From the NCBI GenBank assembly GCA_028871345.1, contig JAGWNK010000017.1, positions 1 to 64,000 on the forward strand: DNA of 64,000 bases, read 5' to 3'. The position numbers and the translations under genes are program-made. The notes beneath the pieces were generated by a model that had not been told where the DNA came from, did no database searches, and saw only the letters and a program-made list of their open reading frames with translations. This DNA is from Alphaproteobacteria bacterium. GTDB taxonomy: Bacteria > Pseudomonadota > Alphaproteobacteria > Micropepsales > Micropepsaceae. The number at the start of each line of letters is the position of its first letter. Within the stretch, counting starts at the first letter, position 1. Shown here in pieces: positions 35,471 through 43,712 of this stretch.

Positions 35471-36766
35471 ATGAGTCTCCAAGCACTACGGGGGCGCGAG
35501 CTTAAGCCTCCGTTACGGTCGGTCCGCCGACAGGCCACGCCCTCCTCGATCAACCAATCCAGCCAAGTCACCAGCATCGCGGGCGCGCAGTCCCGCCCCA
35601 CGCTGCGCTTCCCGGTCAATCCCGAGACCAGGGCCTTCTATCGGCAGTTCTATCCGGGCACCTCGAGCATCGAGTGGAACGACTGGCGCTGGCAGATGCG
35701 CACGCGTATTCGCGGCCTCGACGATCTCGCCCGTATCTTCGCCCTGTGCGCCGACGAGCGGTCGGCGGTCGAGCGGCACGAAGGCGCATTGCCGGTGGGA
35801 ATTACGCCGTATTACGCGAGCCTGATGGGGCTCGACGATCCGCACGAGGCGCTGCGCCGTACCCACATCATGACGGGCGGCGAATATGTCCGCAGCGTCG
35901 GCGAAGCCGACGATCCGCTCGGCGAAGACCACGACACGGTCGTACCAGGCCTCGTTCACCGCTATCCCGATCGCGTGTTGTTCCTGACGACGGGCACCTG
36001 CTCCACCTATTGCCGCTATTGCACGCGCGCCCGCGTTGTCGGCAACCCCGGCGGCGAATACCAGTTCTCGGTCAAGCAATGGGAGAAGGCGCTCGCCTAT
36101 CTCGAAGTCCACACCGAAGTGCGCGACGTGCTGCTCTCGGGCGGCGACCCGCTGACCATCGGGGATGACAAGCTCGACTGGCTTCTCACCCGGCTGCGGG
36201 CCATGAAGCACATCGAGTTCCTCCGTATCGGTACGAAAATACCGGTAGTGTTGCCACAGCGCATCACGAAGGACTTCGCCAAGATGCTGAAGAAGCATCA
36301 CCCCCTCTGGATGAGCATCCACGTCACCCACCCTGCGGAATTGACCGACGAGGTGACGGAGTCGACGGCCCGGCTGGCCGATGCCGGCATCCCTCTGGGC
36401 TCACAGACGGTGCTGCTCAAGGACATCAACGACGACCCCAAGGTGATGGTCCCGCTGATGCAGGGCCTGCTGAAGCGCCGGGTGAAGCCCTATTACCTCT
36501 ACCAGTGCGACCCGATCAGGGGTTCGGCCCATTTCCGCACCAATGTGGAGAAGGGGCTCGAGATCATCTCGGCGCTGCGCGGCCATACGACAGGCTACGC
36601 CACCCCCATGTTCTGCATCGATGCACCCGGCGGGGGCGGCAAGATCCAATTGGCGCCTGATCCGGTGGTCGGCCGGGACGGCGACGACCTCTTGCTGCGC
36701 AATTTCGAAGGCAAGGTCTATCGCTACCCCGACCCCGGCGGTTCGCTGGGGCGCACGACAGGGTAG
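35471..36766 (+). CDS. kamA: Lysine 2,3-aminomutase-type radical SAM enzyme
   Basis: 431 residues. The radical SAM cluster motif is Cys177-x3-Cys181-x2-Cys184 (CSTYCRYC). The N-terminal WNDWRWQMRTRI and the LSGGDPL, RIGTKIPVVLPQRIT and HVTHPAE segments are those of lysine 2,3-aminomutase. The PLP lysine is Lys391 in PGGGGK. Asp347 (in QCDP) and Asp384 (in IDAPGGGGK) correspond, with identical spacing, to Asp293 and Asp330 of the clostridial enzyme, which bind the lysine side-chain amine; this supports lysine as substrate and beta-lysine as product. No beta-lysine acetyltransferase is nearby. It heads a four-gene operon with two ATP-grasp ligases and a Cys-rich protein. Confidence 0.9.
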   Translation: MSLQALRGRELKPPLRSVRRQATPSSINQSSQVTSIAGAQSRPTLRFPVNPETRAFYRQFYPGTSSIEWNDWRWQMRTRIRGLDDLARIFALCADERSAVERHEGALPVGITPYYASLMGLDDPHEALRRTHIMTGGEYVRSVGEADDPLGEDHDTVVPGLVHRYPDRVLFLTTGTCSTYCRYCTRARVVGNPGGEYQFSVKQWEKALAYLEVHTEVRDVLLSGGDPLTIGDDKLDWLLTRLRAMKHIEFLRIGTKIPVVLPQRITKDFAKMLKKHHPLWMSIHVTHPAELTDEVTESTARLADAGIPLGSQTVLLKDINDDPKVMVPLMQGLLKRRVKPYYLYQCDPIRGSAHFRTNVEKGLEIISALRGHTTGYATPMFCIDAPGGGGKIQLAPDPVVGRDGDDLLLRNFEGKVYRYPDPGGSLGRTTG

Positions 36767-36777
36767 GCAGGCATCCC

Positions 36778-37782
36778 ATGCGTATCGGGGTAACCTACGA
36801 CCTCAGGGCCGACTATCTCGCTTTGGGTTACAGCGAGGAAGAGACGGCGGAATTCGACAGCCCCGTCACGATCGAGGCGATCTGTGTGGCGCTGTCGGCT
36901 TTGGGCCACGATCCCGTTCGTATCGGAGGGGTTCGGGCCCTGGCCGAACGGCTGGTGGGCGGAGAGCGCTGGGATGCGGTCTTCAATTTCTGCGAGGGCC
37001 TGAAGGGCGTCTCGCGGGAGGCGCAGGCCCCGGCGCTGCTGGAGGCCTATGACATCCCCTATGTCTTCTCCGATCCGCTGACGCTCGCCTTGTCGCTCGA
37101 CAAGGCGATGGCGAAGCGGGTGGTGCGGGACGCAGGCGTGCCCACCGCCGACTTTGCCGTGATCGAGTGCCTCGGGGACATCGCCAAGGTCGCATTGCCT
37201 TATCCTCTCTTCTTGAAACCGGTGGCCGAAGGCTCGGGCAAAGGCGTCGGCCGGCGCTCCAAGGTCACCGGTGCGGCGGGGCTGCGCGAAGTGGCGGCGG
37301 AGCTGCTGGAACGGTTCGCCCAGCCGGTCCTGGCCGAGACCTTCCTATCGGGGCGAGAATTCACGGTGGGCATCACCGGCACGGGCGGCGAGGCCAAGGT
37401 CCTCGGCGTCACCGAAATCGTGCCCAAGGCCGGTTTCGTCGGGGACGGTTACGGCCTTGAGAACAAGCAAGACGGCTGGGAGGAGAGGCTCGACGTCGTG
37501 CCGGCGCCCCCGGCCGAAGGCAAGGCGGCCGGCAAGGTCGCATTGGCGGCGTGGCGCGCCTTGCGCTGCCGCGACGGCGGGCGCATCGACATCCGCTGCG
37601 ACGGCGACGGCCGGCCGCACTTCATCGAGGTCAACCCGCTGGCGGGACTGCGCCCCGAGCACTCCGACCTCTGCTTCATCGCCAAGTATGCCGGGCTGAG
37701 CTATCAGGACCTTATCGGCCGCATCATGGCCTCCTTTCTGAAACGCCATCCGGAGCTCGCACGGCGCCGGGCTGCGGCCTGA
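36778..37782 (+). CDS. ATP-grasp ligase, D-Ala-D-Ala ligase-like (first)
   Basis: 334 residues, starting 11 bases after the aminomutase stop. The N-terminal FNFCEGLKGVSREAQAPALLEAYDIPYV matches the Ddl-type pre-ATP-grasp domain. Further on are the ATP-binding KPVAEGSGKGVGRRSKV, and near the C-terminus the metal-binding FIEVNPLAGLRPEHSDL. It should activate a carboxylate as acyl phosphate and join it to an amine. True Ddl genes sit with mur/fts genes, so this is a specialised paralog. The context suggests it uses the aminomutase product as one substrate; that is inference. Confidence 0.87.
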   Translation: MRIGVTYDLRADYLALGYSEEETAEFDSPVTIEAICVALSALGHDPVRIGGVRALAERLVGGERWDAVFNFCEGLKGVSREAQAPALLEAYDIPYVFSDPLTLALSLDKAMAKRVVRDAGVPTADFAVIECLGDIAKVALPYPLFLKPVAEGSGKGVGRRSKVTGAAGLREVAAELLERFAQPVLAETFLSGREFTVGITGTGGEAKVLGVTEIVPKAGFVGDGYGLENKQDGWEERLDVVPAPPAEGKAAGKVALAAWRALRCRDGGRIDIRCDGDGRPHFIEVNPLAGLRPEHSDLCFIAKYAGLSYQDLIGRIMASFLKRHPELARRRAAA

Positions 37783-37785
37783 GCG

Positions 37786-38751
37786 ATGCGCATTCTTGTC
37801 CTCCATTCCGACGTGTCGGCAGATGCGCCTGCGGAAGACCAGGACACGATCATTGCCGCCAGGGCCGTTTCCGGCGCGCTACAATCCCGCGGGCACGCGG
37901 CGCCGCTGGCGCCCTTCAAGCCGGACGAGACGGCATTGCGGGCCGTCATACGGGCCGAGAAGCCCGACGTGGTCTTCAATCTGGTCGAGGGCATCGAGGG
38001 CAAGGGGGCGCTGGCCCACGTCGCCCCGACGCTCCTGGAACGGATCGGCGTCCCCTATACAGGGACCGGCGCGGACCCGCTGATCCTCACCTGCGACAAG
38101 CCGCGGACGAAGCGGGCGCTGCGCCAGTCCGGATTGCCGACGCCCGACTGGGCCGAAGGCCCCGACTGGACGGGTCTCTCGGCCGGCCGCTGGATCGTCA
38201 AGTCGGCGGACGAGGACGCCTCCGTCGGGCTCGACGACGCCTCGGTGGTCGATGCTTCCGGCGTCGTGGCGAGGGCCGTGCTCAGCGCCGAGCGGTTCGG
38301 CGGACGCTGGTTCGCCGAGTGCTATGTCGACGGGCGCGAGTTCAACATTGCGGTGCTCGAGGAAAACCACGGTCCGCGCGTCCTGCCCATGGCCGAGATG
38401 ACCTTCGAGGAATGGCCGCGGCACCGGCCGCGTATTGTGGGCTACATCGCCAAATGGGACGACACCTCGTTCGAATCGACTCGCACGGTGCGCCAGTTCG
38501 GCGTCGAGCGGCGCGAGCCCGTCCTGGCCCATGTCCTTCGCGGCCTGGCCGAGCGGGCGTGGCAGTTGTTCGACCTACGGGGAACGGCGAGGGTCGATTT
38601 CCGGGTCGACGGCACGGGTCAAGCGCTCATCCTCGAGATCAACCCCAATCCGGGAATCGCGCCGGATGCGGGGTTCGCTGCCGCCGCGCAGTGCGCGGGC
38701 CTTTCTTATCCAGAACTTATCGAGAAGATCGTCCTTGAGGCGATGCGATGA
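37786..38751 (+). CDS. ATP-grasp ligase, D-Ala-D-Ala ligase-like (second)
   Basis: 321 residues, starting 3 bases after the first ligase. The same overall fold is evident (VVFNLVEGIEGKGALAHVAPTLLERIGVPYTGT, then KSADEDASVGLDDASVV in place of the glycine-rich loop, and LILEINPNPGIAPDAGFAAAA with the metal ligands). It is clearly diverged from the first ligase, so the two are not redundant copies and may act in sequence on different bonds. A Walker-type ATP site is replaced by the ATP-grasp loops. The gene overlaps the next by 4 bp (ATGA). Confidence 0.87.
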   Translation: MRILVLHSDVSADAPAEDQDTIIAARAVSGALQSRGHAAPLAPFKPDETALRAVIRAEKPDVVFNLVEGIEGKGALAHVAPTLLERIGVPYTGTGADPLILTCDKPRTKRALRQSGLPTPDWAEGPDWTGLSAGRWIVKSADEDASVGLDDASVVDASGVVARAVLSAERFGGRWFAECYVDGREFNIAVLEENHGPRVLPMAEMTFEEWPRHRPRIVGYIAKWDDTSFESTRTVRQFGVERREPVLAHVLRGLAERAWQLFDLRGTARVDFRVDGTGQALILEINPNPGIAPDAGFAAAAQCAGLSYPELIEKIVLEAMR

Positions 38752-39374
38752 ACGTCGTCGGGCTCGGCCGCGCGTTCCAGTCGATTCTCGGCGCCCCCGT
38801 GATCCGTGCCGTCGACATGCGCATCTTCGCGCTGCGTTATTTCACCCGCTGCATGGCGTGCGACTTCTGCAGCGACCAGTGCTGCAACTACGGGGTCGAC
38901 GTCGATCGCGGGAACATGGACCGCCTGCGCGCGCTCGGTCCGGGCTTTGAAGCTTTCGTGGGCTCGCCTCCATCGGAATGGTTCACGGGCGATCTGCACG
39001 ACGACGTCGAATTTCCCTCCGGTGCGTACGGCCGCACCCGCACCGTCTACGGCAAGTGCGTCTTTGCCGACCGCCAGGGCCGTGGCTGCCGCATCCACGC
39101 CTGGTGCCTGGACCACGGCCTGGATTATCACGACTACAAGCCGCTGGTGAGCACGCTCTTCCCCGTCACCTTCGAGCAGGGCGTCCTGGTGCCTTCACCG
39201 GAAGTGGTCGACGGCACGCTCCTCTGCTCTGGCGACGGCCCGGCGCTCTACGACGGCGTGCGCGGCGAACTCGGCCATTACTTCGGCGAGGCGTTCGTGG
39301 CGCTGCTCGACGGGCTCAGGTCATCGGTTCGATCGGAAGCTCGACGTTCAGCCGCCGTTCCCGCCAGGCGATGA
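38748..39374 (+). CDS. Cys-rich DUF3109/YkgJ-like protein
   Basis: 208 residues with the start overlapping the ligase stop (ATGA). Nine cysteines: Cys35, 38, 41, 45 and 46 in CMACDFCSDQCC, then KCVF, GRGC, HAWC and LLCSG. The layout (GVDVDRGNM, GRGCRIHAWCLDHGLDYHDYKPLVSTLFPVTF) resembles DUF3109/YkgJ-type cysteine-cluster proteins, which are thought to bind an Fe-S cluster or zinc. It is the last gene of the aminomutase operon. The final 20 or so residues are encoded in a 59-bp overlap with the convergent EamA gene and may not be conserved. Confidence 0.75.
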   Translation: MNVVGLGRAFQSILGAPVIRAVDMRIFALRYFTRCMACDFCSDQCCNYGVDVDRGNMDRLRALGPGFEAFVGSPPSEWFTGDLHDDVEFPSGAYGRTRTVYGKCVFADRQGRGCRIHAWCLDHGLDYHDYKPLVSTLFPVTFEQGVLVPSPEVVDGTLLCSGDGPALYDGVRGELGHYFGEAFVALLDGLRSSVRSEARRSAAVPARR

Positions 39375-40218
39375 AGACGCCCGCCACGATCACGATGCCG
39401 GCGCCCCACAGCACCAAGGCGGCCGGCATCTCTCCGAACACGAAGTAACCGACGATCATCGCCCAAACCATCGCCACATAATCGAAAGGCGCCAGGAGCG
39501 ACGGCTCGGCGAAGCGGTAGCTGTAGGTCATGAAGATCTGTCCCGTGCCGCCGACTAGCCCGCAGATCACCAGCCAGAATGCCGGCCAGAACGACAAGGC
39601 GGCATGATACCAGATCATCACGACCGCACCGGCCAGGGCGCAGGCCGACATGAAATAGAACACGATGGCTTCGCTGCGCTCGGTCGTGCTCATTTGCCGG
39701 ATCCAAACCACGACCACTGCCGAAAGGAACGAGAACAGCAGCGCATAGGTGACGCCCCGCGACAGGTGCAGGGCGACCAGCGCCGCAAGCCCGCCGTGCG
39801 GCTCGATCATCAACAGCACGCCGAGGAATCCGATCAAGACCGCCGACCAGCGGTAGCGCCCCACTTTTTCGTGCAGGAAGAGCGCCGCCAGCATCACGGC
39901 GAAGATCGGCTGCATGAAGCTGAAGGCGGTGACCGTGGCCAGCGGCAGCAGCTTCAAGGCCGTGAAATTCGTGAACATGGCCGCCACGCCGACGGCGGAA
40001 CGAACCACGTGGTAGGACGGCCTTTCCGTGCGGATGGCCTCGAGCGGCCCGACCGTGAATGTGGTCCACACCAGCAGCGGCACCAGCGCGAAGAAGCCGC
40101 GGAAGAACACGACCTCTCCGGTCGGCACAGGGCCCGCCAGCTTGATCGCCGCGTACATCAGCGTGAACGCGATGCTCTGCGCGATCTTGAGGGATATGGC
40201 GAGCGGGATGTTCTTCAC
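39316..40218 (-). CDS. EamA/DMT family permease
   Basis: 300 residues from the GTG at 40218; much longer open frames run back over the porin gene in another frame. Ten membrane helices in two EamA halves, with RGFFALVPLLVWTTF early and LLAPFDYVAMVWAMIVGYFVFGEMP in the second half. This is the RhaT/RarD-like drug/metabolite branch; substrates are usually amino acids or small metabolites. It is third in an operon after a znuA-like gene and a porin. Its 3' end overlaps the Cys-rich gene on the other strand by 59 bp. Confidence 0.87.
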   Translation of the reverse strand: MKNIPLAISLKIAQSIAFTLMYAAIKLAGPVPTGEVVFFRGFFALVPLLVWTTFTVGPLEAIRTERPSYHVVRSAVGVAAMFTNFTALKLLPLATVTAFSFMQPIFAVMLAALFLHEKVGRYRWSAVLIGFLGVLLMIEPHGGLAALVALHLSRGVTYALLFSFLSAVVVVWIRQMSTTERSEAIVFYFMSACALAGAVVMIWYHAALSFWPAFWLVICGLVGGTGQIFMTYSYRFAEPSLLAPFDYVAMVWAMIVGYFVFGEMPAALVLWGAGIVIVAGVFIAWRERRLNVELPIEPMT

Positions 40219-40232
40219 GTCGGCGGTCCCGC

Positions 40233-41555
40233 TCAAAACTCCATGTGCAGGCGGAAGGAGAGGATCGACACCGGGCCGCGGTCGCGGTTGTAGGCCGGGT
40301 TGGCGACGAACTGGTAATCGGTGCCCGCCGTGACGCCGTCTGTCAATCGGACATCGTAGATCGCCTCGATGACGTCTTCCGTGCCGTAACGGGGCAGCCG
40401 GCCGTCGCCGATCAGGACGCCGATGCCGCCGGCAGCGAAGTAGGCGCGGGCAGCCGACGACAGCGCGTTGGCGACGAAGGCGATGCCTGCCGTGTCGTCC
40501 GGCCTCAGCCAGGCCGCGCCTTTGAGCGACAGGCCCGCGGCGATCGAACGGTTGATCTCGGTGAACTCGTAGGCCTCCCGGCTGCCGTCGTTCATGCCGG
40601 CGCGCAGGAAGGCGCCGAGATTGTCGGTCAACGCCTGCTCGATGTTCAGCGACGCGCCGGCCCGCGATGCGGGGCGCCGCACCAGGGCCGTATCCGGCAC
40701 GGCATGGGTGAGGGCCGCGCGGTCGAGCGCGTCGCGATAGGAACCCATGCGCCCGCGATTGAGGAAGGCGAGAAGCCTGATCTTCCCCGGCCTGTTCCAG
40801 GCCTTGTATGTCTTCTCCGCTTCCGTCACGAGCTCGTACTGGCCAAATCCGCGTTGCAGCTGCGTCGAATTCGGCACCCGCGACAGATCGAACAGGCCTG
40901 CGCGCCAGGTCCAGGCGCCCTGGGTCAGTTCCGCCGTTATCCCATAGCTGTAGCCCCAGGCATCGGCGGCGTAGTCGAAGGTCCCGGCGTCGATCACCGC
41001 CCAGTTGAGGAAATCGGACTTGGGGTCGTGGGCGTAGGTGTTGGTGTCGAAGACATCCGTCACCGAGTACTTGCCCAAGGTTACGATCAGGTGATCGGCC
41101 GTGCGCGTCCCCGCCAGCTGATTGGCGTCGGCTTCGACGCCCTCGGTGTCGCCGCCCAGGTCGAAGGTCTGCCGGAAGAACAGGCGCTGCAGCCGGAAAT
41201 AGGGCGCACTGCTTCCGACCTTGTAGGCTTCTCCGCTCGAGAACCCGGCGAGCCCCGTCGTGTCGCTCAAGCCGAACCCCTGGTCGATCTCGGGGTCGGC
41301 ATAGGCCTCGCCGCCGTCCCACAGCCGCACGCCTGCGAACAGCGTGGCATCGAAGGTCTCGTTGCCGCGGCTTCCCGGATCCAGGCTGTTGGGACCGGCA
41401 TAGGGCGAGCGGAAGGCGGGATGGTATTGCTCGACGAAGGTCGCCTGGCCATGCACCGACCAGGTTTCCGTGTCGGCCCGCGCGCCCGCGGCCGCCAGCG
41501 CCAGAAGCGGCAGAATCCACCGAGCGCCGTTCTGCGGGGCGAAATTCTTCATCAT
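40233..41555 (-). CDS. OprB-type porin
   Basis: 440 residues with a signal peptide (WILPLLALAAAGARA) and a predicted 16-18 strand outer-membrane barrel ending in the aromatic residue F (SFRLHMEF). Sequences such as SDFLNWAVIDAGTFDYAADAWGYSYGITAEL match the carbohydrate-selective porin OprB family. The gene lies between a znuA-like binding-protein gene and an EamA permease gene on the same strand (85 and 14 bp gaps), so it might serve metal rather than sugar uptake. The first two codons are both ATG; neither has a good ribosome site. Confidence 0.85.
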   Translation of the reverse strand: MMKNFAPQNGARWILPLLALAAAGARADTETWSVHGQATFVEQYHPAFRSPYAGPNSLDPGSRGNETFDATLFAGVRLWDGGEAYADPEIDQGFGLSDTTGLAGFSSGEAYKVGSSAPYFRLQRLFFRQTFDLGGDTEGVEADANQLAGTRTADHLIVTLGKYSVTDVFDTNTYAHDPKSDFLNWAVIDAGTFDYAADAWGYSYGITAELTQGAWTWRAGLFDLSRVPNSTQLQRGFGQYELVTEAEKTYKAWNRPGKIRLLAFLNRGRMGSYRDALDRAALTHAVPDTALVRRPASRAGASLNIEQALTDNLGAFLRAGMNDGSREAYEFTEINRSIAAGLSLKGAAWLRPDDTAGIAFVANALSSAARAYFAAGGIGVLIGDGRLPRYGTEDVIEAIYDVRLTDGVTAGTDYQFVANPAYNRDRGPVSILSFRLHMEF

Positions 41556-41637
41556 GGTGGCGGTCCGCGTCAGCCATCGTAGGGTTGCGCGTCCCGCCGG
41601 GACGCGGCCCGAACATAACCTCCGCGGTTGACCGGTG

Positions 41638-42537
41638 CTATCGATTTCTGGCCAGGCAAGCGGTCAAACCGCGTGCCAGGTTGCGCATCAATTGAGGATA
41701 GAGGTTCGGGCCGGGAGTCAGGTCGGCCCCCAATGGATCGAGGACACCAACGCGCGCCCGCGTGCCTTCGTCCAGCGTCTCGATAAGCTTCGGCGGGAAC
41801 TGCGGCTCGCGGAACAGACAAATGATGCGCCCTGACGCCACTGCGTCATGCAGCTCGGCGACGCGCCTCGCGCCGACCGGCCGGTCGGGGGCCACGGTGA
41901 CCGAGCCCGCCGGGTGGAGGCCGTAGCGCGCCTCGAAATAGTGGTACGCATCGTGAAAGACGAGGTAGGGCTTGTTGCCCAGCGGGGCCAGCGTCGCGCG
42001 CAGCTCCTTGTCGAGCGCCGTGATCATAGCAACCTCCCGGACCGCATTCGCGCGGTACGCGGCGGCATGAGAGGGATCGCGGCGCGCCAGCGTCTCCGCG
42101 ATCGCCCGCGTCATGGCGATGGAGTTTTCCGGATCGAGCCAGATGTGCGGGTCGGTCGGACCGTGGTCGTCCTCATCGCCTTCCCACAGCCCGCCATGGC
42201 GCGCCGGCAGCAGGTGCATGCCGGGCACGCGCTCCAGCACCAAGATCTTGGCATGCCCGCCCAGGGCCTGCAGCGGCGCCTGGAGATAGGTCTCAAGGTC
42301 GGGGCCCACCTCGATGATCACGTCGGCACCTTCGATCTTGCGGGCGTCGGACGGCTTCAGCGCGTAGGAGTGCTCCGACAGGGCGCCGCCGATCAGGAGT
42401 TCGGGCTCGGCCACGCCCTGCATCACCGCAGCGGCCAGGGAATGGATCGGCTTGATGGTCGCCAGCACCTTGGGCGCCGCCGAGGCCGCGGACATGAGCA
42501 GAGGCAGGCACAGGATCGACAGGAAGGCCTTGCGCAT
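41638..42537 (-). CDS. znuA: Zinc-type ABC substrate-binding protein (ZnuA-like)
   Basis: 299 residues from the ATG at 42537, with AAGGG about 8 bases upstream; the open frame upstream is a shadow of the dehydratase gene. A signal peptide (FLSILCLPLLMSAASA) precedes the cluster A-1 fold: LATIKPIHSLAAAVM, GGALSEHSYALKPSDARKIEGADVIIEVG with the first His ligand, a short acidic-His loop (EGDEDDHGPTDPHIWLDP) and VFHDAYHYFEARYG. This fits zinc-binding ZnuA, though Mn relatives exist. No znuB or znuC is adjacent; porin and EamA genes follow instead. Confidence 0.87.
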   Translation of the reverse strand: MRKAFLSILCLPLLMSAASAAPKVLATIKPIHSLAAAVMQGVAEPELLIGGALSEHSYALKPSDARKIEGADVIIEVGPDLETYLQAPLQALGGHAKILVLERVPGMHLLPARHGGLWEGDEDDHGPTDPHIWLDPENSIAMTRAIAETLARRDPSHAAAYRANAVREVAMITALDKELRATLAPLGNKPYLVFHDAYHYFEARYGLHPAGSVTVAPDRPVGARRVAELHDAVASGRIICLFREPQFPPKLIETLDEGTRARVGVLDPLGADLTPGPNLYPQLMRNLARGLTACLARNR

Positions 42538-42546
42538 GACGAGACC

Positions 42547-42603
42547 CTTCGACAAGGGATGGCCGGGGCGCTTAACTACCCCCTTCGACAGGGCTTGTCG
42601 AAG
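42547..42603. promoter_or_regulatory. CTTCGACA palindrome in a divergent promoter region
   Basis: CTTCGACA occurs at 42547-42554 and 42583-42590. The second copy forms a palindrome with TGTCGAAG (42596-42603; loop GGGCT). The stretch lies between the divergent znuA-like and dehydratase genes. It could be an operator, but it also resembles the CTTCGACAAGCTC-type intergenic repeats common in alphaproteobacteria. Confidence 0.4.
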
Positions 42604-42622
42604 CATCCTGCGTGAGCCAGCC

Positions 42623-43603
42623 ATGATCATTCCCACCTTCTCCGATATTGAAGCCGCGGCCGACGTTCTGGCGCCGCACAACGTCGAGACGCCCCTGGTC
42701 GAAAACGCCGAATTGAACGCCCGTCTGGGCGGTCGCCTGTTTCTCAAGCTCGAGACCCTGCAGCGCACCGGCTCCTTCAAGTTCCGCGGCGCCATGAACC
42801 GCATCAGCCGCATCCCGTCCCAGGATCGGGCACGCGGCGTCGTGGCGTTTTCTTCCGGCAACCATGCGCAGGGCGTGGCTGCGGCCGCGGCGCTATTGGG
42901 CATCCCGGCACTGATCGTGATGCCGAAGGACGCGCCCCGGACGAAAGTGCAAGGCACCAGGGCCCGCGGCGCCGAAGTCGTCTTCTATGACCGGCAGACC
43001 GACGACCGCGAGGCGATCGCGCTTCGCATCTGCGAGGAGCGCGGCGCGACCCTCATACGTCCCTTCGACGATCCGTACATCGTGGCAGGCCAGGGGACGA
43101 TCGGACTGGAGATCGCGCGCGCTGCCGCCGCGAGGGGTGTGCAGCTCGATGCCGTGCTCGCACCGTGCAGCGGCGGCGGACTCGTCAGCGGAATCGCTCT
43201 GGCCTTCGCGACTCAGAGCCCGTCCACCGGCGTTGGAAGCGTCGAGCCGGAGAACTTCGACGGCATGCGGCGCTCGCTGGTGCAGCGGCGGCGTGTCGCC
43301 GCACCGGGCGGAAGACCCTCGGTTGCGGACGCGCTTATGGCACCGACGCCGGGCGAAGTCCCATTCGCAATCGCACAATGTCATTTGCGGTTCGCGCTCG
43401 CCGTTCGTGACGAGGATATGACGTCCGCTGCAGCAGAGGCGCTCAGCAGCTTGAAAATCCTGGTTGAACCCAGCGGCGCCGCAGCACTCGCCGCTGCGTT
43501 AACCACGAAATTTCCGGTTTCCGGGAAGAATGTTGCGGTCGTTCTGAGCGGCGCCAATTGCGACGTCGCACCTGCGACAACCGCCAATACCCAAGCGACG
43601 TAA
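42623..43603 (+). CDS. Threonine/serine dehydratase (PLP-dependent)
   Basis: 326 residues from the ATG at 42623; the longer frame overlaps the znuA gene. Fold-type II PLP enzyme: Lys53 in GSFKFRGA is the PLP lysine, FSSGNHAQGVA is the substrate loop and APCSGGGLVSG the phosphate loop. Residue 300 region ends VVLSGANCD. The length fits the catabolic type without a regulatory ACT domain. It should deaminate L-threonine or L-serine to 2-oxobutanoate or pyruvate. Serine racemase-like enzymes share this pattern, so the exact substrate is open. Confidence 0.88.
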   Translation: MIIPTFSDIEAAADVLAPHNVETPLVENAELNARLGGRLFLKLETLQRTGSFKFRGAMNRISRIPSQDRARGVVAFSSGNHAQGVAAAAALLGIPALIVMPKDAPRTKVQGTRARGAEVVFYDRQTDDREAIALRICEERGATLIRPFDDPYIVAGQGTIGLEIARAAAARGVQLDAVLAPCSGGGLVSGIALAFATQSPSTGVGSVEPENFDGMRRSLVQRRRVAAPGGRPSVADALMAPTPGEVPFAIAQCHLRFALAVRDEDMTSAAAEALSSLKILVEPSGAAALAAALTTKFPVSGKNVAVVLSGANCDVAPATTANTQAT

Positions 43604-43712
43604 CATTTGGGCGTTCCAAATTACCATGTTTCGGCCATGGTCCTTTCCAACCTCTTAAAAATTCGCTAGCGTCGTAAAATAAATCTTAACGCTGCTGGGT
43701 TGGGTTGGGGAC

